Shown here one piece after another: positions 44,361 through 58,181 of a DNA stretch of 64,000 nucleotides. Under the pieces are notes generated by a model. It was not told the origin of the DNA and ran no database searches. It was given only the letters and a program-made list of their open reading frames with translations. Origin of the DNA: Viscum album (lineage: Eukaryota; Streptophyta; Magnoliopsida; Santalales; Viscaceae). The translations under genes were made by a program, and so were the position numbers. Numbering within the stretch: the stretch's first letter is position 1; each line of letters starts with the position of its first letter. The stretch lies in NCBI GenBank assembly GCA_963277665.1, contig OY728143.1:533606394-533670393 (forward strand), written 5' to 3'.

Positions 44361-44365
44361 ATGGG
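44361..44365. repeat. Target-site duplication ATGGG (right), outer element
   Basis: Partner of 17,462-17,466, lying directly outside the GTTACA end of the 5' LTR. Confidence 0.92.
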
Positions 44366-47209
44366 CCTACCCATTAGAGAATCATACACCAATTATATAT
44401 ATATTGAAAAGATCATAGAAATCAACATATCATCATAGATTAAACCATTTACATTTAAGGGGTTTGATATTCATGTCATCATACCATTCAAAAACCATTT
44501 AGATAAATAATATGGATGATATAATCTTATCATATCTCCTATAATGTATAATTAATATCAATTAATGTTAATCTTGAGGGAAAATGTAATTAATATTCCA
44601 CTATATCATTTCCTTTAGAAAATAGACTATACACCATCAACTGGGATATCTATATCTAATTAATTAAAATTTATTATTTGATTTTATTCTTGGAAATGTA
44701 TATATTAAACCTAAAATCAGTCATTGTTCATGATGGATGGTATTTTTTTCAAGTGGTGTATGTCGAAACGAATATTCCTTTCACATCATTGGTAAATGTT
44801 AGAAATATCCTCCGTCAAAAAAATAAAAGAATGCTACATTAAAATATTTAAATAAAAATTAAATAATGTCTATAAATTAAATTAAAAATTCATATAGTAA
44901 TATCAAATAATTCATCAAAAATTAATCTATAAATCACCATCATATAGGAAAACAATTCACTTCAATTAAGGACTACATTATTTTGTAATAAAAAAACTCA
45001 TCATCAGTTTAATAACTATTAGTAGAAAATAGTAATATTAAATGAAAATATAATTTATAAATATATTATAATAAAATGAAATTTTTTGTCATCAACATTT
45101 AATATAACTTCCTTAATTTGTTGTTGAATTTAAATAATCCTGATTAAAATGAGATTGAACATAAATCCCTTACCTCATGTTTGGATTATTTAAAAATCAC
45201 TCTGACATCTTATGTTATAAAATTTAAATTTGTTTTAATTTTATAAAATAATCATTTAAATACATATAATGTATTTTTTTATCCATTTTATCGTTTTTAA
45301 ATCAATTTCATAATAATTCCATATATATATTATGGTTTTAGTTTATTTATTATTCAGTTTTTCGTAAAACTATCATTTCATTAGATAAAGGTCTCTATAC
45401 ATAGATCATGCATTTATAATATCTATAATTTTATATATAATATAAATGTAGAATTTATTTATTATATAATTATTTAAAATTCTTATATAAATGGTATAGG
45501 TAGACAAATTATTTACACTATCCATAGAGATGGTATGTCATTAGTACGAAGAATAGAAATTTTCAATTTTAATGAAAATAAGAAAATATTATTAAATATT
45601 ATTTTATAGTTAAGGAAACATAATTATATCATTAATTATGTATAAATTCCATAAATATATATTTATTATAGACAATTTAATAAAGAAATAAAAACCACCA
45701 TATCTAATGTACTAGCTTGTTTTGAAGGGTATGACTATTCAGAATCACGAGCACAACATTTATATATGTGAATTGGGAATGAAATGGAAATTTCTGTAAG
45801 TATTTTATTGTGATGAAGTTATGTACATAATGGGTGGTGGTCGTTATCGTGGCTCCAAAATGGGATAGTTGTAATGAATTTTTTTTTAAAAATACATCAT
45901 GTATGGATCTAGTCAGTTGAAACATCGTGATAATAAAATGGTCTTTTTCATTATTAAGAACTTGGTCATTGGTTTGGTAATATTGGAATCACGAAATCAT
46001 CAGTTGTGAATGTCAAAATAATCCATATATACTCATACACTCATGAATTTATATGATTTAGAAAAATGTGGCATATGAGAGGTGTTTCTGAGGATTGTTT
46101 TATATGTTAAAACATATGTTTTGTTAGTGTTTGATGCCAATTGTGAGGCATTATATTATAGTCGTACGGTGAGACTAAGGGTTGGATGCTTTTATTTTTT
46201 AAGGATACCAGCCTACATACATTCTTGTTTTCTATGGTAGCAATAGAATTCTTCGTAATTTTATAAAGTTATATCGAGTGTAATCATTTTAATTCATGAC
46301 TGATTGGTGCATTATTTATGTCATTAGTTTCTACATGAACGTTAGTTTTGATATTGACTAGACTCATGGGGGAATACGTTATGTGATATTATAGGTAATA
46401 TTAGGAGTGTGATCTCATATTTATTTGATATATCATGACAGTACATACAAAAAAAATTATTTACCCAATGTATTGTGGAATAGAGGATGTACGTGTACGA
46501 TTGGTGGGCCAATTACCTCAAGGAGGAGTTTCAAATATAGTTTCCTAAGGTTTGGTTATAATGATACAGGAATGATGATTGATAGTTGAATCATTAGTTA
46601 TAATTGGATCTCTAATACATTGTTGTTCTAATGAATCTTCCAAATTCAGTTTTTTATTTTATTTGAAAGATGTTTTGAGGAGATACATACAAGGTTTGAA
46701 GTAGAGACCTATAGTGATTGATAGTAAAAGAGTGATGAAAGAGAAGATATATTGTTGGGAGGCCCCAAAAATCGGTTAGATGGTGTGGAATTTATTTATA
46801 ATGAATTAATTAATTATATAGGATCACATTCTATTATTAATGATTAGGGAGGAATTTTTCAATGTGAATAGCACCATATTTTATTCATGATGGCCATGTA
46901 CATTCAATGTATATGTTGATAGATGGTATGTCATGTTCTATGATAATGTTCTTGATCCAATAGAATAAAAAATGGAATCAAATTTAGTGTGGAGAATTAT
47001 GATATACATTGTTATACGAACATTATTTTATAAGGTTAGCTATAGTGAATTTTCTCTTTAAGGATAGTCATGATATCACTAGTGTTAGTTTTTCAGTAGT
47101 CCTAGTAAAATCATTTTTTCCAAGGGAATTCCACAGTTCAATAATTTTTTTTGTTGTTTAGGTCAAACTCTAATTATTCATTTCAATATTGTAATCTAAG
47201 GATGTGACT
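44366..47209. other. A+T-rich DNA, no gene recognised
   Basis: No open frame longer than about 75 codons and no recognisable domain. Before the cluster inserted, this DNA was continuous with the sequence ending at 17,461. Confidence 0.5.
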
Positions 47210-48800
47210 AATACCTCTATTTTTAATACATATTTTAATGGTATTTTAGATATAAATTCACTAAATATTAATTGACATAACCTAATATTTGATTATGAAA
47301 TTAATTTTTTGTAAATACATATGTAGGATTAACAATTGGATAGATATTGTTGAAATTATTGTGAATAAGAATCAAAATGACACTTTTCACGATGGGCGAT
47401 TTAAACGGGAGATAAAATGGATTTTTAGGAATATCATAGGGAATTATGGAGGAACTAAAACCTAAAAAACTAGTTGAAATGGAGATTCTAGGACGATATA
47501 GTATTTTACACATTATGACCTTTCATTACACATCATGTACGAGTAGTCCACATCATTCCAATTGTGTGAATACAATATGTGACCAAACCAAAATGCCATT
47601 AAAATCATTTCCACTACATGTCGTGGGTTCCATGGACATGAAGTGGCACCAATCAAAATAGTTAGTGATATTTCAACATGAATTCTGTGCTAATGGATTG
47701 CTAGACACCTATAAACAGTGTGAACAACTAGTACACTATGTGTACATAGTCAAACATTTAAAATAAATGTGAGAAACAAGCGCCCAAATGGAGATCCCAA
47801 AATTCCAAAAAAAATATGCGGATCAAAGCTATATAATGTTTACATCCAGTACAAGATATGATGAAATTCACTTCTTTACACAACACCTCGCCAACACATT
47901 TCAGGGGATTCAACAAGTGAGGCGCGACCACAAGGAGGCAACCATAGGGTTCCAACCCAGATTCCTCCATTGAATGGTTTTATTTATATTTTTCATTCCG
48001 TTTTATTATGTATAAGTTGAATTATTTCTATTTTAAATTCAATAAGTATTTTTATTAATTTTAAATATCAATCCAAATCATCTATTATCTTCCCTATGGA
48101 ATTTGATTTATTCATCATTGGTGATTATCCATTGATGATTTGATAAATCCATATGGGAGACAGGAATCTCTCAAAATCTGTGTGTATTAAAGTTTTTTAT
48201 TTCGATCTTCATTCTTAGAGTAATTCAAATCAATTAGTGTTGTGTTGCGACTCAATATATTAATGTATATTATTGAATCATGGACCAAGTTTTCTTAACA
48301 CCCAATGAAAACCAATATGATTAAGAAAATTGATTCATGACCACTGAATATGATTACTCTTATACAATTGCATTCTGATCTTAATGAACTCTAGTTATTT
48401 TCTTTCATCAGAACACCATGATTTGACATACTATAGTAGATTTATATGGTTCGATAATCTCTATATCGATTAAATATTAGGGATTATGTGACAATTTATT
48501 ATTTTTGTTTTTTATGTTCTCTATTAATTTGAAAGTATAAAAACAACATAAGAAAACTGATTATCTTGTCTACTACTTATCCATTGTAATTCATTTATTT
48601 AAATTTCACCATTAGTTTAATAATATTAATCTGAAATTGTTGTGACCTAGCCATTATTCATTATTTTTCATTGCTCGGTTTCCCACGAATTGGGGATATA
48701 ACCCCACATTTCTGTTGTAGTACACCATTTTAGATAGTATGGTTCAGGACATTATATATTTTTAATTAAAGTCAGAGTCCGAGGAATCAACAATGCATTT
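47210..48800 (+). repeat. Diverged repeat, copy 1
   Basis: Aligns by eye, with many substitutions and indels, to 52,370-53,930 in the same orientation about 5.15 kb away. Shared landmarks are TATGTAGGATT-ACAATTGGA, GAGATTCTAGGA, GGAGATCCCAAAATTC, a GATTTATTCATCAT block and ATTGATTCATGACCA-TGAAT. It carries the coding relic at 47,446-47,973. No LTR-like ends were found. Confidence 0.6.
47446..47973 (+). pseudogene. Relic of an unrecognised protein-coding segment, copy 1
   Basis: A single reading frame of about 175 codons broken by only three or four stops (first at 47,659). It starts near MEELKPKKLVEMEILG and ends with ATIGFQPRFLH followed by TGA. The copy at 52,577-53,104 encodes similar residues: KKLDEIEILG, THVVTYHYMSC against LHIMTFHYTSC, and an EIPKF...SST...FIQHL series with RQDH against RRDH. 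Similarity at protein level between two decayed copies implies descent from a real gene or element protein. The sequence before it (TACATATGTAGGATT) looks like an intron 3' end. I do not recognise the family. Confidence 0.5.
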
Positions 48801-51800
48801 TGGGCTAGTCATATTTTTGGGTCATTTTTGGGGAACAGCCGAGTTTGAAGACAAATCGAGATCGATTGATTAGGTAAAAAAATATTTTTACCCAATTTCA
48901 TTTTACTAATTTTATATTAGTTAAATAATTTTGTAGTAAATTTTAATCATGCATTACCCTTCTAGTATAGTTATGTGGTGTAAAGGATGAATTTCAGGTG
49001 ACACATGATTATAATACTACATAATCATAATTAATAAAATATACCGAGTACTGGACCATATTGGAGGGACTGAATTTGAATGGATGGGCACATAAGAACA
49101 ATGAAAAAAATGATTAATATTCTCAAGAGTATGATGAATTCCAACCTCTATAGAGGAACATCAATTTATATTATCCCAACATAGGATCTCTTGGTTAGTC
49201 AATGAAAATCCTACATTAATCAAAATCATGAGCATCTTCTTAATGAAATAATATATAAATTATTACCCAGGGTATTTAAATAATGGACATGTGAATGGAA
49301 AATTAGTATATTGAACTCAACAATCAGGTTAAATTGAATACTCACCTTGCCTAAATTATATAAAATTTTAATTTATACTTACCAATACTACTTTATTAAT
49401 ATATTGAAGGCATTGTAGAAGATGAACGTCATGGAGAGGAGGAATTACTCATGGATAAAATAAAAGAACCTCTATAGAATTAAATTCATGAATTCTATTC
49501 TATCCAACAACCTCAGAAGCAGAATTTAGATGATAGACTAGCTACATGTCTCACTATGCACATTCCAATGTTGGATAAAAGGATAAATGATCATGATTCA
49601 TATAATTGTGAATAGGGAGAATTTATTACTCCCCTATATAAAGTTATTTAAAATGTAAATTCCATTTTTTAGCATTTCCAAAACATATAAAACATGATTT
49701 GAGTATAATGGGGATGATGATGAAGAAGAGTCTGTTGTGGATGTTCAAACTGATAAAGAGTCAAACTGACAAAATTAAGATGTGGTTATCAAAAAATAAT
49801 TCGTGTATAATGATGACATATCTCAAAAATTGGAATAATAAGGGATAAAAGAATATGTAAAGGTTGTCAAAAATTTAAAAGATGAGGAACATATATAGGA
49901 AGAATAAAGGTTAAAAGAATAAAAATTAATAAAACATGAGTTGACATCACTGACATTCTCCAGAATGAAGAAGAATGGTACTCCATCCACCAATTTCAGG
50001 AAGAGTCATAGAAAGGTGAAGCTCTTATTCATAAAGACATTCTAGATGCTCAGAATATGAAAAATAAATAAGAAGACGATGTGGTGGTGTGGGTGAAATA
50101 TAAAATATTTTCAAATTTTGATTTCATGTCATTTATAAAAAAACAATTAACAAACTTCTACCCACTACTAGTCATGAAATACCAATGGTGGAGGAATAGA
50201 ATTTTATAACCACCTGTACAATTAATCATGAAGTGGTTAAATCCAAGATTGTTAGATTTTTAGCATGTTCTAATTAGATAGGAATGGTAAAAGGTCGATC
50301 CAAACAACCATAAAAATTGATTAGCTACTTGGATGCAACCCCAATTTTACAATTTCTTTCTAGGAATTTGATTTATTTCATTTTATTAGATTAAAGAAAT
50401 ATCCAGGTGGTTTTACTCTTTAATAACATTATTGGAAATTTTTAATGGTTAAATGGCCGATACATTCACTGTTTTGTTTACATTTTATGTTCATGGTAGG
50501 AAGTACCAGGAAGCAATTGAAGAAACTAAATTCATGAAACATTCATGTCATGTAATCATATTACACATTATGTACCTATCTATAAAGAACATAATATACT
50601 AATATAGAAGAATGAATTGGAGGAGAGTACTATTTATACTTGTTTATATCATTACCCAAAATGTTTTTACTAGGACATTATTTGATAATAATTAATGAAT
50701 TGAATTGTTTCATCAACAATAATGAATTAGATTCACTAATAAAAATCATGAATTAATTCTCATGTACTCACTAATCTAGGTGACATCAAAATCAAGGAGA
50801 ATTATTTTTACATTTTAGAAAATTTTAAAATAATATATCAAAAAATGAAGAGATATAAATGGATTTTTTGAAAGTACAATGGTTAATTTAATTTCTGATT
50901 TTTTTAAAATTATTAATGCTATTATTTCTTTTCATGATGTTGATTCCTTGAATAATTAATTGTGTAAACTAATTATTTATTTTCATTCCAATATCTGATT
51001 GAATCATATTTGATTTACATTCCTTAATTGTGTCTTAAAAAAATTCATTTTTTTCTATTCAGATTTATGGAGTGAATCATGGTAAATGTAAACAGAATAC
51101 ATCTTGCATTGTTATCTTTTTAAATCTCTGACTGTACAAATTCATGTTTTTTGTTATTGAGGAATTTTATTAAAGTCCCCTTTTATCACAATACTCACCT
51201 ACACATTGATCCTTCTTTATCACATATAATCCATTGATGACCTTGTTAGTTTTAATCCATGTAACAAGCAATTATTACTTTCTTACAAAGCTCTTTGTAT
51301 TTTTCATGATATTGAATGGAACGGGTGTAGGGGATGGGTTGTTTATGATGGATATGGGATGTGATTTCTTTATCGGAGACTATAGGGTTTTTTCATGGTA
51401 TTGGGAGATGTCTCATATATACAGTAATTATATTCCATTGTATAAAATAGTTGTTGGTAAAAAATAAAAAAATGCTGATAAAATGGGTTCCTTCTCGGGT
51501 TGGTCAAAAATCAGCTTTATCATACTTATGATCACATAATGATACTTTTTTGATGGTGGATATAAAACATAACATAGGGAATCATCTAAAAAAAATGAAA
51601 AAATGTGTTGTGAATTGGGAGAATAAAAAATCACCATTTTCCTGATGAATAATTTATTCATATGTGGTTAGGTGGGGGATTTGAGTTCTATTCCAATCAT
51701 GACATTAAAGAAAAGAACCACATGAGATGATTTTTTCATTTTGATTACTTTATCTATTAGCCTTCATTGTATGCTTTCTTTGGGTTTATGATATAAAATT

Positions 51801-52369
51801 ATATTTTTTTTTGATGAAAATTTTATTGAGAATTTCATTTGAATATCATGAATTTTACATTATATTTTAGCCTCCTCCTGGATTCTTAATTTATTTTAAA
51901 AACATGTACATGCCTACCCTCATATAAACATTATTGTGATCATTTTTTCACATCCATTATGATTAATCGAGAAAATTTTCTTCACAGGGTGGATAATATA
52001 GATTCAATGCAAGGTTATGGATATTATCATGTACTTGAGGTATGATCATAACTCCATTAAATTGTTACCTTGAGTGATGATCGAACAAAATAGTAAGGCA
52101 AATTATAAATTCCATGAATGATGATTGGAAGCTAAACACTTTGGGTGAAAGGGAAATATTTCATGAACTGCACGTTAAAAATGAAGCATGATTTTTTTAT
52201 TTGTTAATGGGAATGTGTTGTCCACTTAAAATATTCAGTTATATCATTTTTTATATAATAAAAATTTGAAAATACCCTTGTTGATGTATGGACCCATTGT
52301 TATTTTATGTTGAGGTTTTTCTCGAGAATGAGAAAATATTTGAGTGTTGGTGAATTTTATATATCTAAT
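48801..52369. other. A+T-rich DNA between the two repeat copies
   Basis: No clear gene. Around 49,690-50,060 (plus) a frame rich in Asp/Glu/Lys (DDDEEESVVDVQTDKESN, then KEYVKVVKNLKDEEHI) reads between frequent stops and may be another coding relic. At 49,490-49,610 a similar stretch (DDRLATCLTMHIPMLDKRIN) can be read. Neither is identified. Confidence 0.4.
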
Positions 52370-53930
52370 TTGTATACATATTATGATGGTTTTGTAAATT
52401 TTAATCCATTGAATGTTAATTGATATAATATATGATTCGTTCTTGATATTAATTTTTTTAAATACTTATGTAGGATTTACAATTGGAGAGATATAGAGGA
52501 ATGTATGATAAATGATGAATAAATTCACACATTACACCTGGAGTGAAATTAATCGTCACAACACCATATGTTTAGGATGATCATGGAGCATTATATGGGA
52601 AAAAACTGAAGAAGCTAGATGAAATTGAGATTCTAGGAAATAATGGACCAACACATGTTGTGACATATCATTACATGTCATGTATAGCTTGTTCACAACA
52701 TGACATGTTTGGACCATGCCATGAATCCAACTAATAGATAGCCACTACACATCCTGAATTCACTAGAAACGACATGACATCCATCCAAAACATTAAGTGA
52801 TCCATCCATGAGAATTTTGTTTAAAAGGATAGCTGGAAACTAATAAACATTTAGATCACATAGTAAATGAAGTGTAAATTGTAAAATGTCAAAAATCTAT
52901 GAGTGAAAAAGGCACAACACAGGAGATCCCAAAATTCATGGATATCTATGTAGATCCAAGGTACATGACGTGTGCCTCCAGCACACTTCAGGACAAAATT
53001 CTCCTATTCATACAACACCTCAACTGAACATTTTAGTGGATTCTACAATTAAGGCAAGACCATTAAAATTCTACCATAGGTTTATGAGCCTGATTCTTCC
53101 ATTAATAGGTTTTAATTATATTTTTTTTCCTTTCATTATGTAATAGATGAATTATTTCTATTTTAATTTCCATCAATCATTACATTGGTTTCCTTTATAA
53201 ATAAATCATGACTATTCTCTACCCTATGGAATATGATTTATTCATCATTTGTGATAATAAATGGCGATTCATTAAATATGTTTGGGTGATTGGAATCTGT
53301 CGAAATGGGTACTCATTAAACAATTTTATTACATTATTCAATTTTACAATAATTCAATTCAATTGGAAAAATTTTTAGACTCATTATAATCATATATTTT
53401 ATTGAATTGTGGACTATGTGTGTTTAATAAAAGAGGACAACAAACATGTTTACGATAATTAATTCATGACCAGTGAATGTGATTATTCATTTGCAATTGC
53501 AATTTGATAATAATGCACTATAGTTATTTTAAATCATCATACCACCATAAAGTGAGAAACATGGAATGTTTGATAGTGATTGACCATCTCTTTATTGACT
53601 ATATATGAATGATTTTTCAACCACTGAATTGTTTCATTTTTCAAATGATATCATGATTTACATTTAGAAAAATACACCCATGGAAATTAATTACCCTCTC
53701 TTTTGGTTCTCTATTGTAATTAATTTATTTCAATTAAAATATTATTTTAGTAATATCAATCATAAATTAGATCTATCTAACCCTAATTCTAGATTTTTCA
53801 TCCTTACGTTCCTCACTCTCTTTGGGTATGATCCCAATGTTCTAATATACAACACATATGTAGATATTATGGTTTGTAAAAATATAAATTTCTAATTTGA
53901 CTCCTCCCTAGAGGAATTAATGATGCCTTT
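52370..53930 (+). repeat. Diverged repeat, copy 2
   Basis: Counterpart of 47,210-48,800. It is more decayed in the coding-like part, with frameshifts. No target duplications or terminal motifs were recognised at either edge. Confidence 0.6.
52577..53104 (+). pseudogene. Relic of an unrecognised protein-coding segment, copy 2
   Basis: Counterpart of 47,446-47,973. Just upstream, a few more codons can be read in pieces (RYRGMYDK near 52,487; SHITPGVKLIVTTPYV near 52,530), which copy 1 does not preserve well. The C-terminal part is EIPKFMDIYVDPRY, CASSTLQDKILLFIQHL, LRQDH, STIGL, RFFH, ending at tandem stops. It is broken by several stops and at least one frameshift. Function unknown. Confidence 0.5.
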
Positions 53931-56900
53931 AATTCATGTTAGTGACCTAATAGAGGTTCTCTATGATGATGTTCTAGTACATAGATGATGGAAACAAGTA
54001 GTGTAGGAAAATTCGGTATAAAAAATTAAATTCATCAAGAATATCAAGCATTTCATGAATGATCGTTTTGGAAGAAAAAATGTTGAACAGTTGAACATAA
54101 CATAAACTACATTAAATTAATATTTTAATAAATATATAATAAAATTTACATTTTAGTGTTTTAATTCATAAAAATTCTATTTAGATAAGAATAATATATA
54201 TTTCTAAAATAAGTCAGAGAAAATATGGAAAGGAAATTTTTTTAATGACACCTTATAAATATAATTTTGTAAACAATTAAAATGATAATAATAAACTATT
54301 TCCCCTTTTAATTTATGTATATAATTATAATCATTGGTATTATAAATTTATTTACTATCATTTTTGTAACACCATAAAATTATGAATGATTGGAATATTT
54401 TAAGATATCATATATAACAAAAAACACCAAGAGTAGAAGGAAATATATCATCTCAATAATTCAAAATATATTTTATTTTAATGAGTTCAATATATGATAT
54501 ATATTGAAATGCATAAAACAATTATTTACCTTATTTTTCCCAACACAACTACTTTATTTGATTTCTTATGCTACACGCATGATCATGTTTTGTTGAATAA
54601 TAGTAATATTATTTGGATAATTATATCCCATCCATTTTTTTGGTTTTTATGAATATAATTTTATATCTTATGAAAATGTATGACTAAATTTATTTTTTAC
54701 AATTAAATTAGAAATGAAAATAAAATCCAATTGAATATAATATGATTTTATCAAACATATTTTTTTATTAAATGTTGTTTTTTATTATAGTCAATTAAAT
54801 TAATTAATAATATTGAAATATATAAGTTAAATATTTATATATATTATATATACAAGAAATTTTTTATACATTCATCATGATGATTTAATAGAATAAGAAA
54901 AGTAAAAATCCAATATTGTGGATAAAAATTGTATTTTTTTCAAAAGATAGTTTTTACGCATATTATTATGGAACAAGTTTTAAAAAAATAAATAAAAATT
55001 TATAAATTTTTCGGTAGATAATAAAAATATTTTTAAAAATAAAAGTTTCAATATAATCTTACTATGATGTTTTAGTAATTTTGAGAAGATTAAGTTTCGA
55101 TAATGTCTAAAAGATGCAAGAATTTGATACAAAACTACATTTTCGTTTAATTTAATTATAATGATATATTATAGTTTATTTTACAATTAAAGTACAAAAA
55201 GACAAATATATATATATTAATTCAATTTATGTAAATTTTTTAATTATATTTTTAATATATAAAAAAAAACATCGTAATCAGTTAATCAATTTCACTTAAA
55301 AGAATTTCTGGACAAGCCTATATGATTAATTAAAATAATTTATTTTACTTATATGGTTTTAATTTATAAAATCTATTCCATATTTAGAATATGAATTATT
55401 TATAATGTAAAATAAATTCAATGTAAATTTTCAAGACAATTATCATTGATCAAAGTAAAAATTAATTACAATTATTAAGAGAAAAAATTATTAGCACGGT
55501 ACTAACCATTTACAACAAGAGGAAACATATACAATGAAATTGGGAAATACCCATTCGGTGGGAATAATTAGATCCACTATCATCTATTATCTATAATGGT
55601 TCTCTATTGGATCTAACAAAATCAAATAAAATTTTGTTGGAATTATTCTTTTATATAAATTACAAGTGTGGCAGTCATCCTTCTTATTAAATGAGACCCC
55701 ACTCCTCATGTCTTAACTCCTTCAAAAAAATTAGTTCAACCATAAATTTAAAAATTCAATCCCAAATACCCCTACACATCCTAGAAATCATATTTTTTCC
55801 TAATACAGTCATTTTTATGCATTTGATTAAACATATATAGGATACCCAAGGAAGAGGTAATGATTTCGTAAAACCTTTTTTATTTGTTTTCATTCTCCAC
55901 CAATTTAAATTCCAAATAAAAATATTATATAATAACCTAATTTAATTTAATATAATTGGATTTTTTATATTATGGTTATGACAATAAATTAAAAATAATT
56001 ACATCAAATGTGCTACTAAATATTCATTCAAGTGTGTGGTAGATTTTTGCCTCACTACCTGGTGGAAATAATTTTTTCCATTACCTCCATTAATTGTTGT
56101 TAATAATGATGGATTTATAAATGAAATATTATATATAAGATATTTATGATTTTTTCATTATTCTTGAAATAATATCTCATATAACATAATGTTTTCAAAT
56201 TTCTATAAATATGATAATATCACTCATCTGTATGATAGACATAAACCTCATAATGCGATTTGATTTTTTCACCCATTAAATAGAATGTATTAAAAATCTT
56301 TTTAATAAAAGGTTATGATATATATTACACAACCATGAAATTTTATTTATTATATGTATGTAATTGAATCCATGAATTCAAACAAATTTTGAATTTCCAA
56401 GTCTATGTGAGCTCATATGATAATAAGTATTTGTTTGGAAATGTTTTGATACAAAATACTTGAATATGTTTGATTACACTATGTGTAATGCATACACACC
56501 AGGTATTTGACATTAAAGGATTTATAATTTTTGGTTCAAGAGCTGAATAATGTTAAGTTAAATATAAAAATATGACATTTCTTTCAAATAATTATAACCA
56601 CTAACATTTAAATCACATTTAAAATTTTTACACAGAGTGTAAATATCCAATGCTATGATGTTATAAACATGTTTAGCAAGGAAGGTTTCTAAAAACCAAA
56701 TGATTTACTCCATTTAATGTATCTAGTGACACATATATTTTTCTAAATATTTATTATATGGGAATAAATACTTAGGCTTCCTTCATTTATTTGAGGTGGA
56801 AAGAGATGATCCAAGGTCTGTTAATCTTTAGATTTCGATCATTTCTCCCATTTTGTTCATGTTTCCTCCCATATGTTCACTCCATTAAATATAAATTTAA

Positions 56901-58181
56901 ATATAATGTTTCAAATTTCCTTTACCGTTTCTTTTTGTATCTTTTTTGCAATTACTTCCATGAATTAATTTAATTCATATAGGAGAGAAAATTGAATCAT
57001 TAAAATGTTTTGAGTATTAATGTGAAAACATTGATAGAATATTAGTTACAGTGGTAAGAACTCGGGTTTTTACTCTGATATGGATCCTTTAATATTCATT
57101 CTAAATCATTACATTGGAACTAATAAGGTTCCTAATGAGTTATAAAAGGGTCATAATGTGTATGCGGCTTTTTTGGTGCTCAGAACACATATTTTTAGGA
57201 AATCAGGCAAAGTCTCATGGTTTACCTATTGTTTGTGCATGATTTTCCTAACCATGTACTTTGTGTTATTTTTGATAGAGACAAAATTCATGGTTTGTGC
57301 ATGGCCATGTGGAAAAACCATTCAAACCCACCTTTTTTCATGGCCATGTCACATGGATTGCGAATGATTTGTGCACGATTTTAATAACCAGGCGGTTTGT
57401 GTTATTTTGTACAGTGGCGTATCGCCTAGCTTGCGCATAGTTTGTGCACAACTATGGGGAATAACCATGAAAACCACACTTTTCTCATATTCAGGTAGAA
57501 CAATCTCATGGGGTTGGCACAAGGTTGGAAAAACCATGTAGACAAACCTTGAACATGTAAAAAACATGTTTAAAATGTCTAAAATTCCCTTACTGACCTA
57601 TTAATCATCCCCCTTCATCCCTAATATTAGTTTATGAAGGATTATCCTTGTTCTCTCTCATTTTTTTGGATTTTGAAGATCCATTCATGGAATCATAAGA
57701 TCATCTTCATCTGGATTCTCATAGTTCTATCGTTCTTCACATTGGATTCAAAACGGTATGTACTCGAGTCCTCTTAATCCAAACTTATTCTATTTCTCTC
57801 TCTACCTAGTTATCACCATGTGATAATTTTTCACCTTTTCAATGATCTACTATAATATGTGGAAAATCATGGGTTGATGCCGGAGGAGGAGGCTAATACA
57901 ACTCTATGGTGGGCGGTCTATAACTCAACCATAATGATTGTTGATTTTTTGATATTCATGTGGGGTCCACCGATTTCTTTAAAAAAATGTATTGAATTAA
58001 CATGTCATGATTATAAACATTATCATCTTATGGTTATTCTCTTTCAAAATATGTGATTAGTTGTTAGAGGTTACACCCACAAATCGATCTTCCTCCTGTC
58101 GAAGGTTAGGCCATAATATTTTTTAGTGCTTTGACACATTTGAGCCATCATTAAGGTGTGCCTTTGCTTGACCTTTCAAAA
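53931..58181. other. A+T-rich DNA, no gene recognised
   Basis: Extremely A+T-rich, with long runs of stops on both strands. Around 57,160-57,560 the composition is more balanced and CATGG/CCATG words recur (for example TTTGTGCATGGCCATG near 57,295), but no domain or repeat boundary emerges. It ends at the putative LTR start at 58,182. Confidence 0.45.

Noticed and set aside
53931..58181. Small open frames (for example 56,791-56,973, 57,158-57,367 and 57,859-58,056) as possible host genes
   Set aside because: Short, without conserved motifs, splice context or repeats to support them, and consistent with chance in A+T-rich DNA.
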